Part shown: piece after piece, positions 25,603 to 33,103 of the stretch | Layout of the letters: every line of letters starts with the position of its first letter | Position numbering within the stretch: position 1 is the stretch's first letter | Assembly: GCF_016862095.1 (NCBI RefSeq) | Contig: NZ_BOMH01000028.1 | Span: 62,001 to 126,000, forward strand | Source of the DNA: Actinoplanes cyaneus | GTDB taxonomy: Bacteria > Actinomycetota > Actinomycetes > Mycobacteriales > Micromonosporaceae | Direction of reading: 5' to 3' | Length of the DNA: 64,000 nucleotides | Notes under the pieces: generated by a model | Database searches by the model: none | Told to the model about the DNA's origin: nothing | Seen by the model: the letters and a program-made list of their open reading frames with translations, nothing else | Program-made: the position numbers and the translations under genes

Positions 25603-26811
25603 TCAGCCCAACGCCTCGAACAGGTGGCCCATCCGGTCCCGCTTGGTCCGCAGGTAACGCACGTTCTCCGGGTGCAGCCGGACCGGCAGCGCCTCGCGGC
25701 CGGTGACCCGCAGGCCGTAACCCTCCAGCCCGGCCCGTTTCGCCGGGTTGTTGGTGAGCAGGCGCATCGAGCGCACCCCCAGGTCGTAGAGGATCTGCGC
25801 GCCGGTCCCGTAGTCCCGCGCGTCGGCCGGCAGACCCAGCTCCAGGTTCGCGTCGACCGTGTCGAAGCCCCGGTCCTGCAACTGGTACGCCTGGAGCTTG
25901 TGCAGCAGCCCGATGCCGCGCCCCTCGTGACCGCGCATGTAGAGCACCACCCCGCGCCCGGCAGCCGCCACCCGTTCCAGGGCCGCGTCCAGCTGCGGGC
26001 CGCAGTCGCAGCGCCGGGAGCCGAACACGTCACCGGTCAGGCACTCGGAGTGGACCCGGACCAGCACGTCCTCCCCGTCGGCGAGGTCGCCGTAGACCAG
26101 GGCGACATGCTCGCCGTTGTCCGCCGACGTGCGGTAGCCGACAGCGGTGAAGACACCGTGCTCGGTCGGCATGCTGGTCTCCACCACGCGCTCGACCTGC
26201 TTGCCCTCCCGCTCCCGCAGGTAGGCCACCAGGTCCGCGATCGTGACCAGCACCAGGTCGTGCTCGACCGCGAACTTCTCCAGGTCGGGGCGGCGCTGCA
26301 TGGTGCCGTCGTCGTTGACCATCTCGCAGAGCGCGCCGGACGGGCGGCACCCGGCCAGCACCGCCAGGTCGATGGCGGCCTCGGTGTGACCCGGACGGCG
26401 CAGCACGCCACCGGCCTTCGCCCGCAGCGGCACGACGTGACCGGGGCGGGACAGATCAGCCGGCTCGGTGTCGGCGGCCGCGAGCAGGCTGATCGTGCGC
26501 GCCCGGTCGGCGGCCGAGATGCCGGTGCTCACGCCGTGCCGGGCGTCGACGGCCACGGCGTACGCGGTGCCCTTCTTGTCCTGGTTCGTGTGGTACATCG
26601 GCGGCAGGTCCAGCCGGTCCGCCTCGGACTCGGTGATCGCCACGCAGATGTAGCCCGAGGTGTACCGGACCATGAACGCGACCAGCTCCGCGGTGGCGTG
26701 CTCGGCCGCGAAGATGAGGTCGCCCTCGTTCTCCCGGTCCTCGTCGTCCACCACGATCACCGGACGGCCGGCGCGGATCTCGGCGATCGCGCGCTCGATG
26801 CTCTCAGACAT
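25603..26811 (-). CDS. ribBA: Bifunctional DHBP synthase / GTP cyclohydrolase II
   Basis: 402 residues. The N-terminal half (to about 200) is RibB, with VDDEDRENEGDLIFAAEHAT and GHVVPLRAKAGGVLRRPGHTEA; it makes dihydroxybutanone phosphate from ribulose 5-phosphate. The C-terminal half is RibA, with the zinc cysteines in HSECLTGDVFGSRRCDCGPQ and RGHEGRGIGL; it opens the GTP ring. Both halves look intact. The start overlaps the end of ribE by eight bases. Confidence 0.96.
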   Translation of the reverse strand: MSESIERAIAEIRAGRPVIVVDDEDRENEGDLIFAAEHATAELVAFMVRYTSGYICVAITESEADRLDLPPMYHTNQDKKGTAYAVAVDARHGVSTGISAADRARTISLLAAADTEPADLSRPGHVVPLRAKAGGVLRRPGHTEAAIDLAVLAGCRPSGALCEMVNDDGTMQRRPDLEKFAVEHDLVLVTIADLVAYLREREGKQVERVVETSMPTEHGVFTAVGYRTSADNGEHVALVYGDLADGEDVLVRVHSECLTGDVFGSRRCDCGPQLDAALERVAAAGRGVVLYMRGHEGRGIGLLHKLQAYQLQDRGFDTVDANLELGLPADARDYGTGAQILYDLGVRSMRLLTNNPAKRAGLEGYGLRVTGREALPVRLHPENVRYLRTKRDRMGHLFEALG

Positions 26812-27403
26812 TGCGGCTCCCCAGCATCTTCTCGACGTACTTGGCGATCACGTCGACCTCGAGGTTGACCGGTTCGCCGATGGCCTTGCTGCCCAGCACG
26901 GTGTGCTTGGAGGTGGCCGGGATCATCCCGACCGAGAACGTGTCGTCGGTGACCGCCATGACCGTCAGCGACACCCCGTCCACCGTGATCGAACCCTTCT
27001 CCACCACATATCGAGCGAGTTCGGCCGGAAGTGAGAAGGTGACGACCTCCCACTGGTCGGCGGGCTCGCGGGACACGAGCTTCGCGACACCGTCCACGTG
27101 GCCCTGCACCAGGTGACCGCCGAGCCGGCTGCCGAGCGCGGCGGCCCGCTCCAGGTTCACGTTGCTGCCGACCTGCAGCGCACCCAGCGACGAGCGGCGC
27201 AGCGTCTCGCCCATCACGTCGGCGGTGAACACGCCGTCGACGTTGTCGATCACGGTGAGACAGACGCCGTTGACGGAGATCGAGTCGCCATCGCGGGCGT
27301 CCGAGGTGACCAGCGGCCCCCGGACGGCGATGACGGCGGAGTCCTCGGCGCCCTCGGTGAGACGGACGATCTCACCCAGTTCTTCGACGATGCCGGTGAA
27401 CAT
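26804..27403 (-). CDS. ribE: Riboflavin synthase alpha subunit
   Basis: Dismutates two lumazines to riboflavin; trimer. 199 residues with two homologous barrels: MFTGIVEELGEI opens the first, with VNGVCLTV and GSNVNLERAA; the second repeats VDGVSLTVMAV and NLEVDVIAKY. Sits between ribD and ribBA, three bases from the ribD stop. Confidence 0.95.
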   Translation of the reverse strand: MFTGIVEELGEIVRLTEGAEDSAVIAVRGPLVTSDARDGDSISVNGVCLTVIDNVDGVFTADVMGETLRRSSLGALQVGSNVNLERAAALGSRLGGHLVQGHVDGVAKLVSREPADQWEVVTFSLPAELARYVVEKGSITVDGVSLTVMAVTDDTFSVGMIPATSKHTVLGSKAIGEPVNLEVDVIAKYVEKMLGSRNV

Positions 27404-27406
27404 TCC

Positions 27407-28465
27407 TCAGTTCTCCTTAGCGGAACGGAGCGTGGCGGTGAAGCGCAGGTCGCCCCCGATCTGCGCGATGTCGGTGAAGTCGAGCTCCAGGGCGTCGGCG
27501 ATGGTGCCGATGCCCGCGTCGACCAGGGCGGGACGGCCGGCGCCGAGCAGTTTCGGCGCGACGTAACCGATCACCCGGTCGACCAGGCCGGCCGCGAGGA
27601 ACGCGCCGGCCAGGGTCGGGCCGCCCTCCAGCAGCACGTTGCGGATGCCGCGGGCGTAGAGGCCGGCCAGGACCGCGGTCAGATCGACGCGGCCGTCCGG
27701 CCCGGTGCCTGCCTCGGCCGCGGTCACGATCCAGGTGGGCGCTGCCGCGTCACGGACCCGGGCGTTCTCCGGGGTACGCCCGTGGGAGTCGACGACCACC
27801 CGCAACGGCTGCTTGATCGCCAGCGAGCCGTCCCGCAGGTCACGAACGGTCAGCTGCGGGTCGTCGGCGATGACCGTGCCGACCCCGGCGACGATCGCGT
27901 CGACCGTGCTGCGCAACTCGTGCACGTCGAAGCGGGACTCGGCCGAACTGACCCACTGGCTCGTCCCGTCCGCCGCGGCCGAGCGGCCGTCCAGCGTGGC
28001 GGCGAACTTCCAGGTCACGAACGGGCGGGTGCGGCGCACGGCGGTCAGCCAGGCGATGTTGCCGAGCTCGGCCTCGGCGCGGCGCACCCCGGTCTCGACC
28101 TGCAGGCCGGCCGCTCGCAGGGTGGCGGCGCCGCCGGAGGCCACCGGGTTCGGATCGTCGACGGCGATCACGACGCGGCGCAGGCCGGCCTGGATCAGCG
28201 CCTCCGAGCAGGGGCCGGTGCGGCCGGTGTGGTTGCACGGCTCCAGCGTCACGACGCAGGTGCCGCCGCGGGCACGTTCGCCGGCCTGGGCGAGCGCGAC
28301 GATCTCGGCGTGCGGGCCACCGGCGTACGCGTGGAAGCCCTCGCCGACCACCTCGCCGTCAGGACCGAGCAGCAGGCAGCCGACGACCGGGTTCGGGCTG
28401 GTCGTGCCGAGGCCCCGGCCGGCCAGCGCGATCGCGCGGCGCATCGCCTCGTCCTCGGTCACCAT
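27407..28465 (-). CDS. ribD: Bifunctional riboflavin deaminase/reductase RibD
   Basis: 352 residues. The N-terminal cytidine-deaminase-like domain has GGPHAEIVAL and VTLEPCNHTGRTGPC (zinc ligands); the C-terminal reductase domain (from about RPFVTWKFAATLDGR) has NVLLEGGPTLAG. Catalyses the deamination and reduction steps of riboflavin synthesis. ATG at 28465 has GAGAGGA eight bases upstream; the frame is open further, but that part is the repeat-rich leader below the FMN riboswitch. Confidence 0.95.
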   Translation of the reverse strand: MVTEDEAMRRAIALAGRGLGTTSPNPVVGCLLLGPDGEVVGEGFHAYAGGPHAEIVALAQAGERARGGTCVVTLEPCNHTGRTGPCSEALIQAGLRRVVIAVDDPNPVASGGAATLRAAGLQVETGVRRAEAELGNIAWLTAVRRTRPFVTWKFAATLDGRSAAADGTSQWVSSAESRFDVHELRSTVDAIVAGVGTVIADDPQLTVRDLRDGSLAIKQPLRVVVDSHGRTPENARVRDAAAPTWIVTAAEAGTGPDGRVDLTAVLAGLYARGIRNVLLEGGPTLAGAFLAAGLVDRVIGYVAPKLLGAGRPALVDAGIGTIADALELDFTDIAQIGGDLRFTATLRSAKEN

Positions 28466-28778
28466 CTGCGTCGTCGTCCTCTCGCGCCGTGCGCCACGCG
28501 AGGATCGCGCGGCCGTGACAGCCGCGCACCGGAGCTCGCGGCCCTGGTAGCCGCGAGGAGAACCACACGGCCGTGACAGCCGCGCATCGGAGCTCGCGCG
28601 GCCCTGGTAGCCGCGTGACTTTCGCCGCGCGGCCGTTTCACGCGCGACGAGCTTGAGGGGAGAAAACGCCAGGAATCGGGCACGGTGGGTACGCTTCGCG
28701 CACCCCGGCCGGATGTCGCCCTCATCGAGGACGCACCCGCGGATGTGGCCCTGCCGAGGGCACACCCGTCCGATTCCG
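28466..28778 (-). promoter_or_regulatory. ribD leader between aptamer and start: tandem hairpins
   Basis: The 313 bases between the FMN aptamer and ribD contain two sets of duplications. At 28711-28770 are two 30-bp units (28711 and 28741), each able to fold (GCCCT-CGGC-AGGGC in one, CCTC-GAT-GAGG in the other). At about 28507-28615 are two units with a period of nearly 60 bases, each holding GCGCGGC/GCCGCGC and CGCGGC/GCCGCG hairpins. Together they probably form the expression platform. Confidence 0.6.
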
Positions 28779-28953
28779 CGCGCTGTCTCCCATCCGGACT
28801 GTCTGACCGAGCTTGTGCCCGATCAACCGTCGGCCCCGGAGTCTCACCAGGTCCACCGGCCGCTGGTGGTAGCAGCGTCCGGGTCGCGGGCTTACCGCCG
28901 CTTGCGCAGCAGATCACCGCCGGTTCGGAATTTCACCGAGTCCCGCCAGCGCG
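28779..28953 (-). promoter_or_regulatory. FMN riboswitch (RFN element)
   Basis: On the minus strand the conserved RFN segments appear in order: GGTGAAATTCCGAACCGGCGGT, AAGCCCGCGA, a GACCTGGTGAGACTCCGG arm, GCCGACGGTTGATCGG and CAGTCCGGATGGGAGA. The closing P1 stem pairs CGCGCTG (28953-28947) with CAGCGCG (28785-28779). It lies upstream of ribD, so FMN should repress the riboflavin operon. Confidence 0.95.
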
Positions 28954-29015
28954 TGGTGGGTTACCCCCGAGTCTTGCACGCGATCGCGTTTTTGCCACCC
29001 CAGGCGTCGCCGATC

Positions 29016-30197
29016 TCACAAAGGCTTGCCCACCATGGCGCTGACCAGGGCGGCAGCGTGCTCGATCTCGTCCTCGGTGTTGTAGTAGTGCGGCGAGAAC
29101 CGGACCATCGGCGGCGGATTCCGATCCTCGGTGTCGAACTGCTGGTGCGCCGGGACGGTGCTGGTCACGTTCACGCCCGAGGTGGCCAGCCGGGCCATCA
29201 CCTCCTCGGACCCCACCCCCTCGACCGTGGCGGTGACGATCGCGCACTGACGGCGCCCGAGGTCGTGGACGGTCACGCCGGGAGTGTCCTCCAGGAGCCC
29301 GCGCATCCGGTCGCCGAGCTCGGCGTTGCGCTTGCCGATCTCGTCCAGCCCCAGGTTGAGGGCCTGATCGACGGCCGCGCCGAGGCCGAGCACCGCGGCG
29401 TAGTTCATCTCCCACGTGGAGAACCGCTGCGCGCCGGGCACCCATTCGAACCCGCGGGCCCCGTCCCAGTCGGCCGACTGGATCTCGACGAGGTGCGGGT
29501 CGAGCCGGTCCAGGATGCCGCCGCGCACCCACAGGAACCCGGTGCCGCGCGGCCCGCGCAGGAACTTGCGCCCGGTGCCGCAGAGGAAGTCGCAGCCGAT
29601 CTCTTCCACGTCGACCGGGAACTGCCCGACCGATTGGGTGGCGTCCAGCAGATAGGGGACGCCGGCGGCGCGGGCGATGCGCCCCACCTCGGCGGCCGGG
29701 TTGACCAGGCCACCGGCGGTCGGCACGTGGGTGATCCCGATCAGTTTCGTGCGGTCGTCGATCAGCTCACCCAGCGCGTACGTGTCGATCTGCCCCGATT
29801 CGTCGTTGGGCACGACCACGATCTCGGCGCCGGTCCGCCGCGCTGCCTGCAGGTAGGCCAGAACGTTGCTGCCGTACTCGTTACGGCCGGTCAGCACCCG
29901 GTCGCCGGCCCGCAGCGGCACCGCGTAGAACGCCGCCTGCCAGGCATGCGTCGCGTTGTCGAAGAGCGCGATCTCGTCGGAGCGGCCGCCGAGCAGCTCG
30001 GCCAGCCCGGAGTGGACGCGGGCCACCCGGCCGGCTGCCGCGCCCGCCGCCTCGTAGCCGCCGAGCTCGGCCTCGAGCCGCAGGTGCCCGACGACGGCGT
30101 CCAGGGTCTCCTGCGACATCAGAGCCGCGCCCGCGTTGTTCAGGTGGATCCGATGGCGGCACCCGGGAGTGCCGGCACGAAGCGCGTCGACGTCCAT
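29016..30197 (-). CDS. Class V aminotransferase-fold PLP enzyme (EgtE-like or cysteine desulfurase-like)
   Basis: 393 residues, PLP-dependent, with RIHLNNAGAALMSQETLDAV near the N-terminus, ELGGYEAAGAA, VPYLLDATQSVGQFPVD and the Schiff-base lysine in CGTGRKFLRGPRGTGFL. The same architecture is found in selenocysteine lyase/isopenicillin N epimerase-like proteins and in EgtE, the C-S lyase that completes ergothioneine. As egtA-D in this window lack an adjacent egtE, this is a candidate, but the distance of 25 kb makes it inference only. Divergent from a TetR gene whose operators fill the 75-bp gap. Confidence 0.75.
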   Translation of the reverse strand: MDVDALRAGTPGCRHRIHLNNAGAALMSQETLDAVVGHLRLEAELGGYEAAGAAAGRVARVHSGLAELLGGRSDEIALFDNATHAWQAAFYAVPLRAGDRVLTGRNEYGSNVLAYLQAARRTGAEIVVVPNDESGQIDTYALGELIDDRTKLIGITHVPTAGGLVNPAAEVGRIARAAGVPYLLDATQSVGQFPVDVEEIGCDFLCGTGRKFLRGPRGTGFLWVRGGILDRLDPHLVEIQSADWDGARGFEWVPGAQRFSTWEMNYAAVLGLGAAVDQALNLGLDEIGKRNAELGDRMRGLLEDTPGVTVHDLGRRQCAIVTATVEGVGSEEVMARLATSGVNVTSTVPAHQQFDTEDRNPPPMVRFSPHYYNTEDEIEHAAALVSAMVGKPL

Positions 30198-30236
30198 GCC
30201 CCGAGAATTTCAGACCGGGCGGCGCCGCGCGACTGC

Positions 30237-30274
30237 GTAGACAGTGTCTACCCACTCTGGTAGACACTGTCTAT
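30237..30274. promoter_or_regulatory. Predicted TetR operators
   Basis: Two near-identical dyads: GTAGACA-G-TGTCTAC (30237-30251, perfect) and GTAGACA-C-TGTCTAT (30260-30274, one mismatch). Their centres are 23 bases apart and the second covers the first two bases of the regulator's ATG. Both lie in the gap to the divergent aminotransferase-like gene. Confidence 0.75.
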
Positions 30275-30863
30275 GCCTCCTGACGACGCCTTACGTGATC
30301 GACTGGTCCGCGTCGGGGCAGAATTGTTGCGTACGGAAAGTCCCGGGTCCCTCTCACTGCGTGAGATCGCGCGCCGTGCCGGCGTCTCGCACGGCGCCCC
30401 CCGCCGCTACTTCCCGACCCACCTGTCACTGCTGTCGGCCATCGCCCGATCCGGGTTCGCCGAGCTCTCCACGCAGATCACGACAGCCCTGCGGTCCACC
30501 CCGGAAGATCCACGATCGAAGATCAGGACCATTGCCCAGACGTACGTACGGTTCGCCGCCGCCAACCGCAGCATGTTCGAGCTGATGTTCCGGCACGACC
30601 TGTTGTCCAGCGGTGGCGAGCTCGGCCTGCGTGACGCCTCCCTCCCGCTCTTCCGGCTCTTCACCGACCTGGTCGGGGCCGCGCGTCCGGCCTCCTGCGA
30701 GGTGCCGCCGCAGGTGACCGCCGCGGCGCTGTGGGCCGCCCTGCACGGCACCGCCCAGCTGTGGAACTGGGGCTCGCTGACCCTCGCCACCGAGGCCACC
30801 GACCCGATCCCGTTCGTCGACGCCACCCTGACCGCGCACCTCGGCCCGGAAGGTTCCCGATGA
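30273..30863 (+). CDS. TetR family transcriptional regulator
   Basis: 196 residues. Helix-turn-helix LSLREIARRAGVSHGAPRRYFPTHLSLL, with a C-terminal domain of the WHG type (FAAANRSMFELMFRHDLL, AALWAALHGTAQLWNWG). ATG at 30273 overlaps one of its own predicted operators, so autorepression is likely. The stop overlaps the acyltransferase start (ATGA), placing both in one operon; relatives often sense fatty acyl or aromatic ligands, not shown here. Confidence 0.88.
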   Translation: MPPDDALRDRLVRVGAELLRTESPGSLSLREIARRAGVSHGAPRRYFPTHLSLLSAIARSGFAELSTQITTALRSTPEDPRSKIRTIAQTYVRFAAANRSMFELMFRHDLLSSGGELGLRDASLPLFRLFTDLVGAARPASCEVPPQVTAAALWAALHGTAQLWNWGSLTLATEATDPIPFVDATLTAHLGPEGSR

Positions 30864-31522
30864 CCCGCATGCCGCCCCTCTACGCCGGCGCCCACCGGAC
30901 CATCGGCGCCCTGCTGCGCACGCTCTGGCCGACGACCGTCACCGGGCTGGAGAACATCCCGGCGGACACCGGCGCGATCCTGTGCTCCAACCACCACGCC
31001 ATCGCCGACCAGCTCTTCCTCGGCGTCAACACGCCACGGCACATCGCGTTCTGGGCGAAGGCGGAGTACTTCCGGGCGCCCGGCGTCCGCGGGAACCTGA
31101 CCCGGCGGGTCGTCACCGGGATGGGCGCCATCCCCGTCGAACGGGCCGGCGGGCGGGCCGTGCTGGCCGCCTTCGACGCGGCGATCCCGATCCTGCGGGC
31201 CGGCGGCCTGGTCGCGGTCTTCCCCGAGGGCACCCGGTCACCGGACGGCCGGCTCTACCGCGGGCGCACCGGCGCGGTCCGGCTCGCCGCGCAGGCCGGC
31301 GTCCCGGTCGTGCCGGTCGGCATCCGTGGCACCGACCAGGTCCGCCCCGCCGGCCGGCGCCTGCCCCGGCGTCACCCGATCAGCCTGTCCTTCGGGCCGC
31401 CGATCCCGGTCGAGGTGAACTCCGCCCTGGATGCGCGCCGCCTCACGGACGACCTGATAGCCGCGATCCAATCGTTGACCGCCCAGGAGTACGTCCCGGC
31501 CTACGCCCCACGCCCCGCCTGA
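30860..31522 (+). CDS. 1-Acyl-sn-glycerol-3-phosphate acyltransferase family protein
   Basis: PlsC-type acyltransferase, 220 residues. The catalytic HX4D box is in CSNHHAIADQLFLG; FPEGTRSPDGRLYRGRTGA is the glycerol-phosphate-binding block and VVPVGIRGTDQ follows. Peripheral membrane enzyme of phosphatidic acid synthesis, or of another lipid acylation. Starts four bases inside the TetR gene, so it is under that regulator's control. Confidence 0.87.
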   Translation: MTRMPPLYAGAHRTIGALLRTLWPTTVTGLENIPADTGAILCSNHHAIADQLFLGVNTPRHIAFWAKAEYFRAPGVRGNLTRRVVTGMGAIPVERAGGRAVLAAFDAAIPILRAGGLVAVFPEGTRSPDGRLYRGRTGAVRLAAQAGVPVVPVGIRGTDQVRPAGRRLPRRHPISLSFGPPIPVEVNSALDARRLTDDLIAAIQSLTAQEYVPAYAPRPA

Positions 31523-31727
31523 CCCCGAGCACGCCGATCCCGCGACCCGCGCGCCCAGACGACAAGCCCCGCCCCACGCACAAGCCGCGAGCCGCGCCCC
31601 ACGCAACAAGCCGCGAAGCGCGCCCCAGGCGACGGGTCGCGAGCCGCGCCCCACGCAACAAGCCGCGCCCCAGGCGACGGGCCGCGAGCCGCGCTCCGGG
31701 ATCGGCCAGCGGCGCGGCTCGCGGTCT
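31523..31727. repeat. Low-complexity spacer after plsC
   Basis: About 205 bases with irregular repeats of AGCCGCGCCCCACGCAAC and CAGGCGACGGGYCGCG (31551-31700). No gene is supported here. It runs into hairpin copy B. Confidence 0.6.
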
Positions 31728-31784
31728 CCGGCTGGTGCTCATGGTCGTTATTCGTGCCTCATAACGACCATGAGCGCCAGCCGG
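31728..31784. repeat. Long hairpin repeat, copy B
   Basis: 24-bp arms (31728-31751 and 31761-31784) around TCGTGCCTC. All pairs are canonical except one T-G. The stem differs from copies A and C at four pairs, each changed on both sides or to a wobble. Confidence 0.9.
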
Positions 31785-31956
31785 GAGAGGGAGCCGCGCC
31801 GCCGCCGGGACCACCGCCTTCGCCGCGGGCTTCGACGGGCGGGGCCTGCCGGCGGGGTCGATCCGGCCGGCCACGCTGCGGTCCGGGTCGGCCATCCAGG
31901 CGGACGCCGTCGACCGCACCACGCCGGGACCGGGGTGGACGGGGTTTCTGCTCTGA
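31774..31956 (+). pseudogene. Possible remnant of a coding sequence
   Basis: An open frame without a start codon reads TTAFAAGFDGRGLPAGSIRP, then ATLRSGSAIQADAVDRTTPG and PGWTGFLL, ending at TGA (31954). Third positions are almost all G or C, as in real genes here. The stop lies inside the dispersed element at 31940, so the fragment may be a gene end cut by that element. Family not recognised. Confidence 0.3.
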
Positions 31957-32096
31957 CCGTGCCCCGCCACGGAGGCCGCCCTGGAGGGCTGAGCGTTCTG
32001 GGCGCGCCAGCGCCCTGCTCGGCCCGGAAGGGTCCCCGCGGGAGCGACGGTCCGGACCACAGCGGAGGCAGGCAAGGAAGATCTTGACCTTGATCT
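31940..32096. repeat. Dispersed 157-bp element, copy 1
   Basis: Closely matches 60041-60196 over its whole length, with a short difference in a loop. Shared landmarks are GGAGGGCTGAGCGTTCTGGG, GGCCCGGAAGGGTCCCCGCG and CCACAGCGGAGGCAGGCAA. It contains the stem GGGCGC/GCGCCC with a different loop in each copy. It ends six bases before the stop of the GGDEF gene. Confidence 0.9.
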
Positions 32097-32101
32097 CCGG
32101 G

Positions 32102-33103
32102 TTATTCGGTCTCCCGGCGGCGGTCGATCGCGACGTAGGAGCCCGGCTGGGACTTCGCGACCTTCTTCATCTCCGAGGCGACCGCGATGACCATGCGCGG
32201 GTCGGCGAACTGGCGGCCGCCGGCGGTGGCCTGGGCGACACCGATCGAGAGCGTGACCAGGGCGGCGCGCTGCTTGTTGCCGCGGCGGTCGGGGACCTCG
32301 ATGTAGCCGCGTTGGGCGTCCTTCTGGTCGTAGAGCCGGTCGGCGGCGGACTCGAAATCGGTCACCATGCTCTTGGTGAGCGGCAGCACCTGATCCGGGT
32401 GGCAGATGAAGACGAAGTCGTCACCGCCGATGTGGCCCAGGAAGATCGACGGCTTGCCGGTGGAGGCGCTGGCGCGCTGCAGGCTGCGGGCCATGGCACC
32501 GATGAACTCGTCGCCGCGGTCGAAGCCGTAGACGTCGTTGACACTCTTGAACCGGTCGATGTCGATGTAACCGACCGAGTAGTCCCCGCCGTTGCGGATC
32601 CGGTCGGCGATCTCACGCCGCACGCGGGCGTTGCCGGGCAGGCCGGTCAGCGGCGAGACCTCGCGGAACTCCTTGTTGCGCTTCAGCGTCGTGGAGACCC
32701 GGGCGATCAGCTCGGCGGTGTCGAACGGCTTGGTCAGGTAGTCGTCGGCGCCGGTGGTGAGACCCACCACCTTGTCGCCGGTCATGCTCTTGGCGGTCAG
32801 CATGATCACCGGGAGCGCGGAGGTCAGTGGGTCGGCGCGGAGCGCGCGGATCAGCTCGACGCCGTCCATCCGCGGCATCATCCAGTCGACGACGGCCAGG
32901 TCGGGGCGGTGATCCTCCATGAGGTCGAGCGCCTCCTGCCCGTCCCGGGCGCGGATCACCTCGAAGCCGTGCACCTTGAGGTTGAACTCGACGAAGCTCG
33001 CGATGTCCTGATCGTCGTCGACGACCAGGATGAGGTCGGGTCGTTGCTCCTCGGCGTCGAGCCCGAGGTCGTCGACCACGGGCCCCGGCTCGGCAGTACT
33101 CAC
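32102..33103 (-). CDS. REC-GGDEF response regulator (probable diguanylate cyclase)
   Basis: 333 residues. An N-terminal receiver domain (about 23-140) has the acidic pocket VVDDDQD, phospho-acceptor Asp73 in AVVDWMMPRMDG, and the conserved Lys in LTKPF. A GGDEF domain follows: LTGLPGN, YIDIDRFKSVND (metal site) and HIGGDDFVF, where the signature reads GGDDF. No RxxD inhibitory site is seen five residues upstream. Activity is therefore likely but not certain. GTG start overlaps the rpe stop by four bases. Confidence 0.9.
   Translation of the reverse strand: MSTAEPGPVVDDLGLDAEEQRPDLILVVDDDQDIASFVEFNLKVHGFEVIRARDGQEALDLMEDHRPDLAVVDWMMPRMDGVELIRALRADPLTSALPVIMLTAKSMTGDKVVGLTTGADDYLTKPFDTAELIARVSTTLKRNKEFREVSPLTGLPGNARVRREIADRIRNGGDYSVGYIDIDRFKSVNDVYGFDRGDEFIGAMARSLQRASASTGKPSIFLGHIGGDDFVFICHPDQVLPLTKSMVTDFESAADRLYDQKDAQRGYIEVPDRRGNKQRAALVTLSIGVAQATAGGRQFADPRMVIAVASEMKKVAKSQPGSYVAIDRRRETE

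Noticed and set aside
27098..28576. 492-codon plus-strand open frame
   Set aside because: Shadow of ribE and ribD; no domain, and the opposite strand carries intact riboflavin enzymes.
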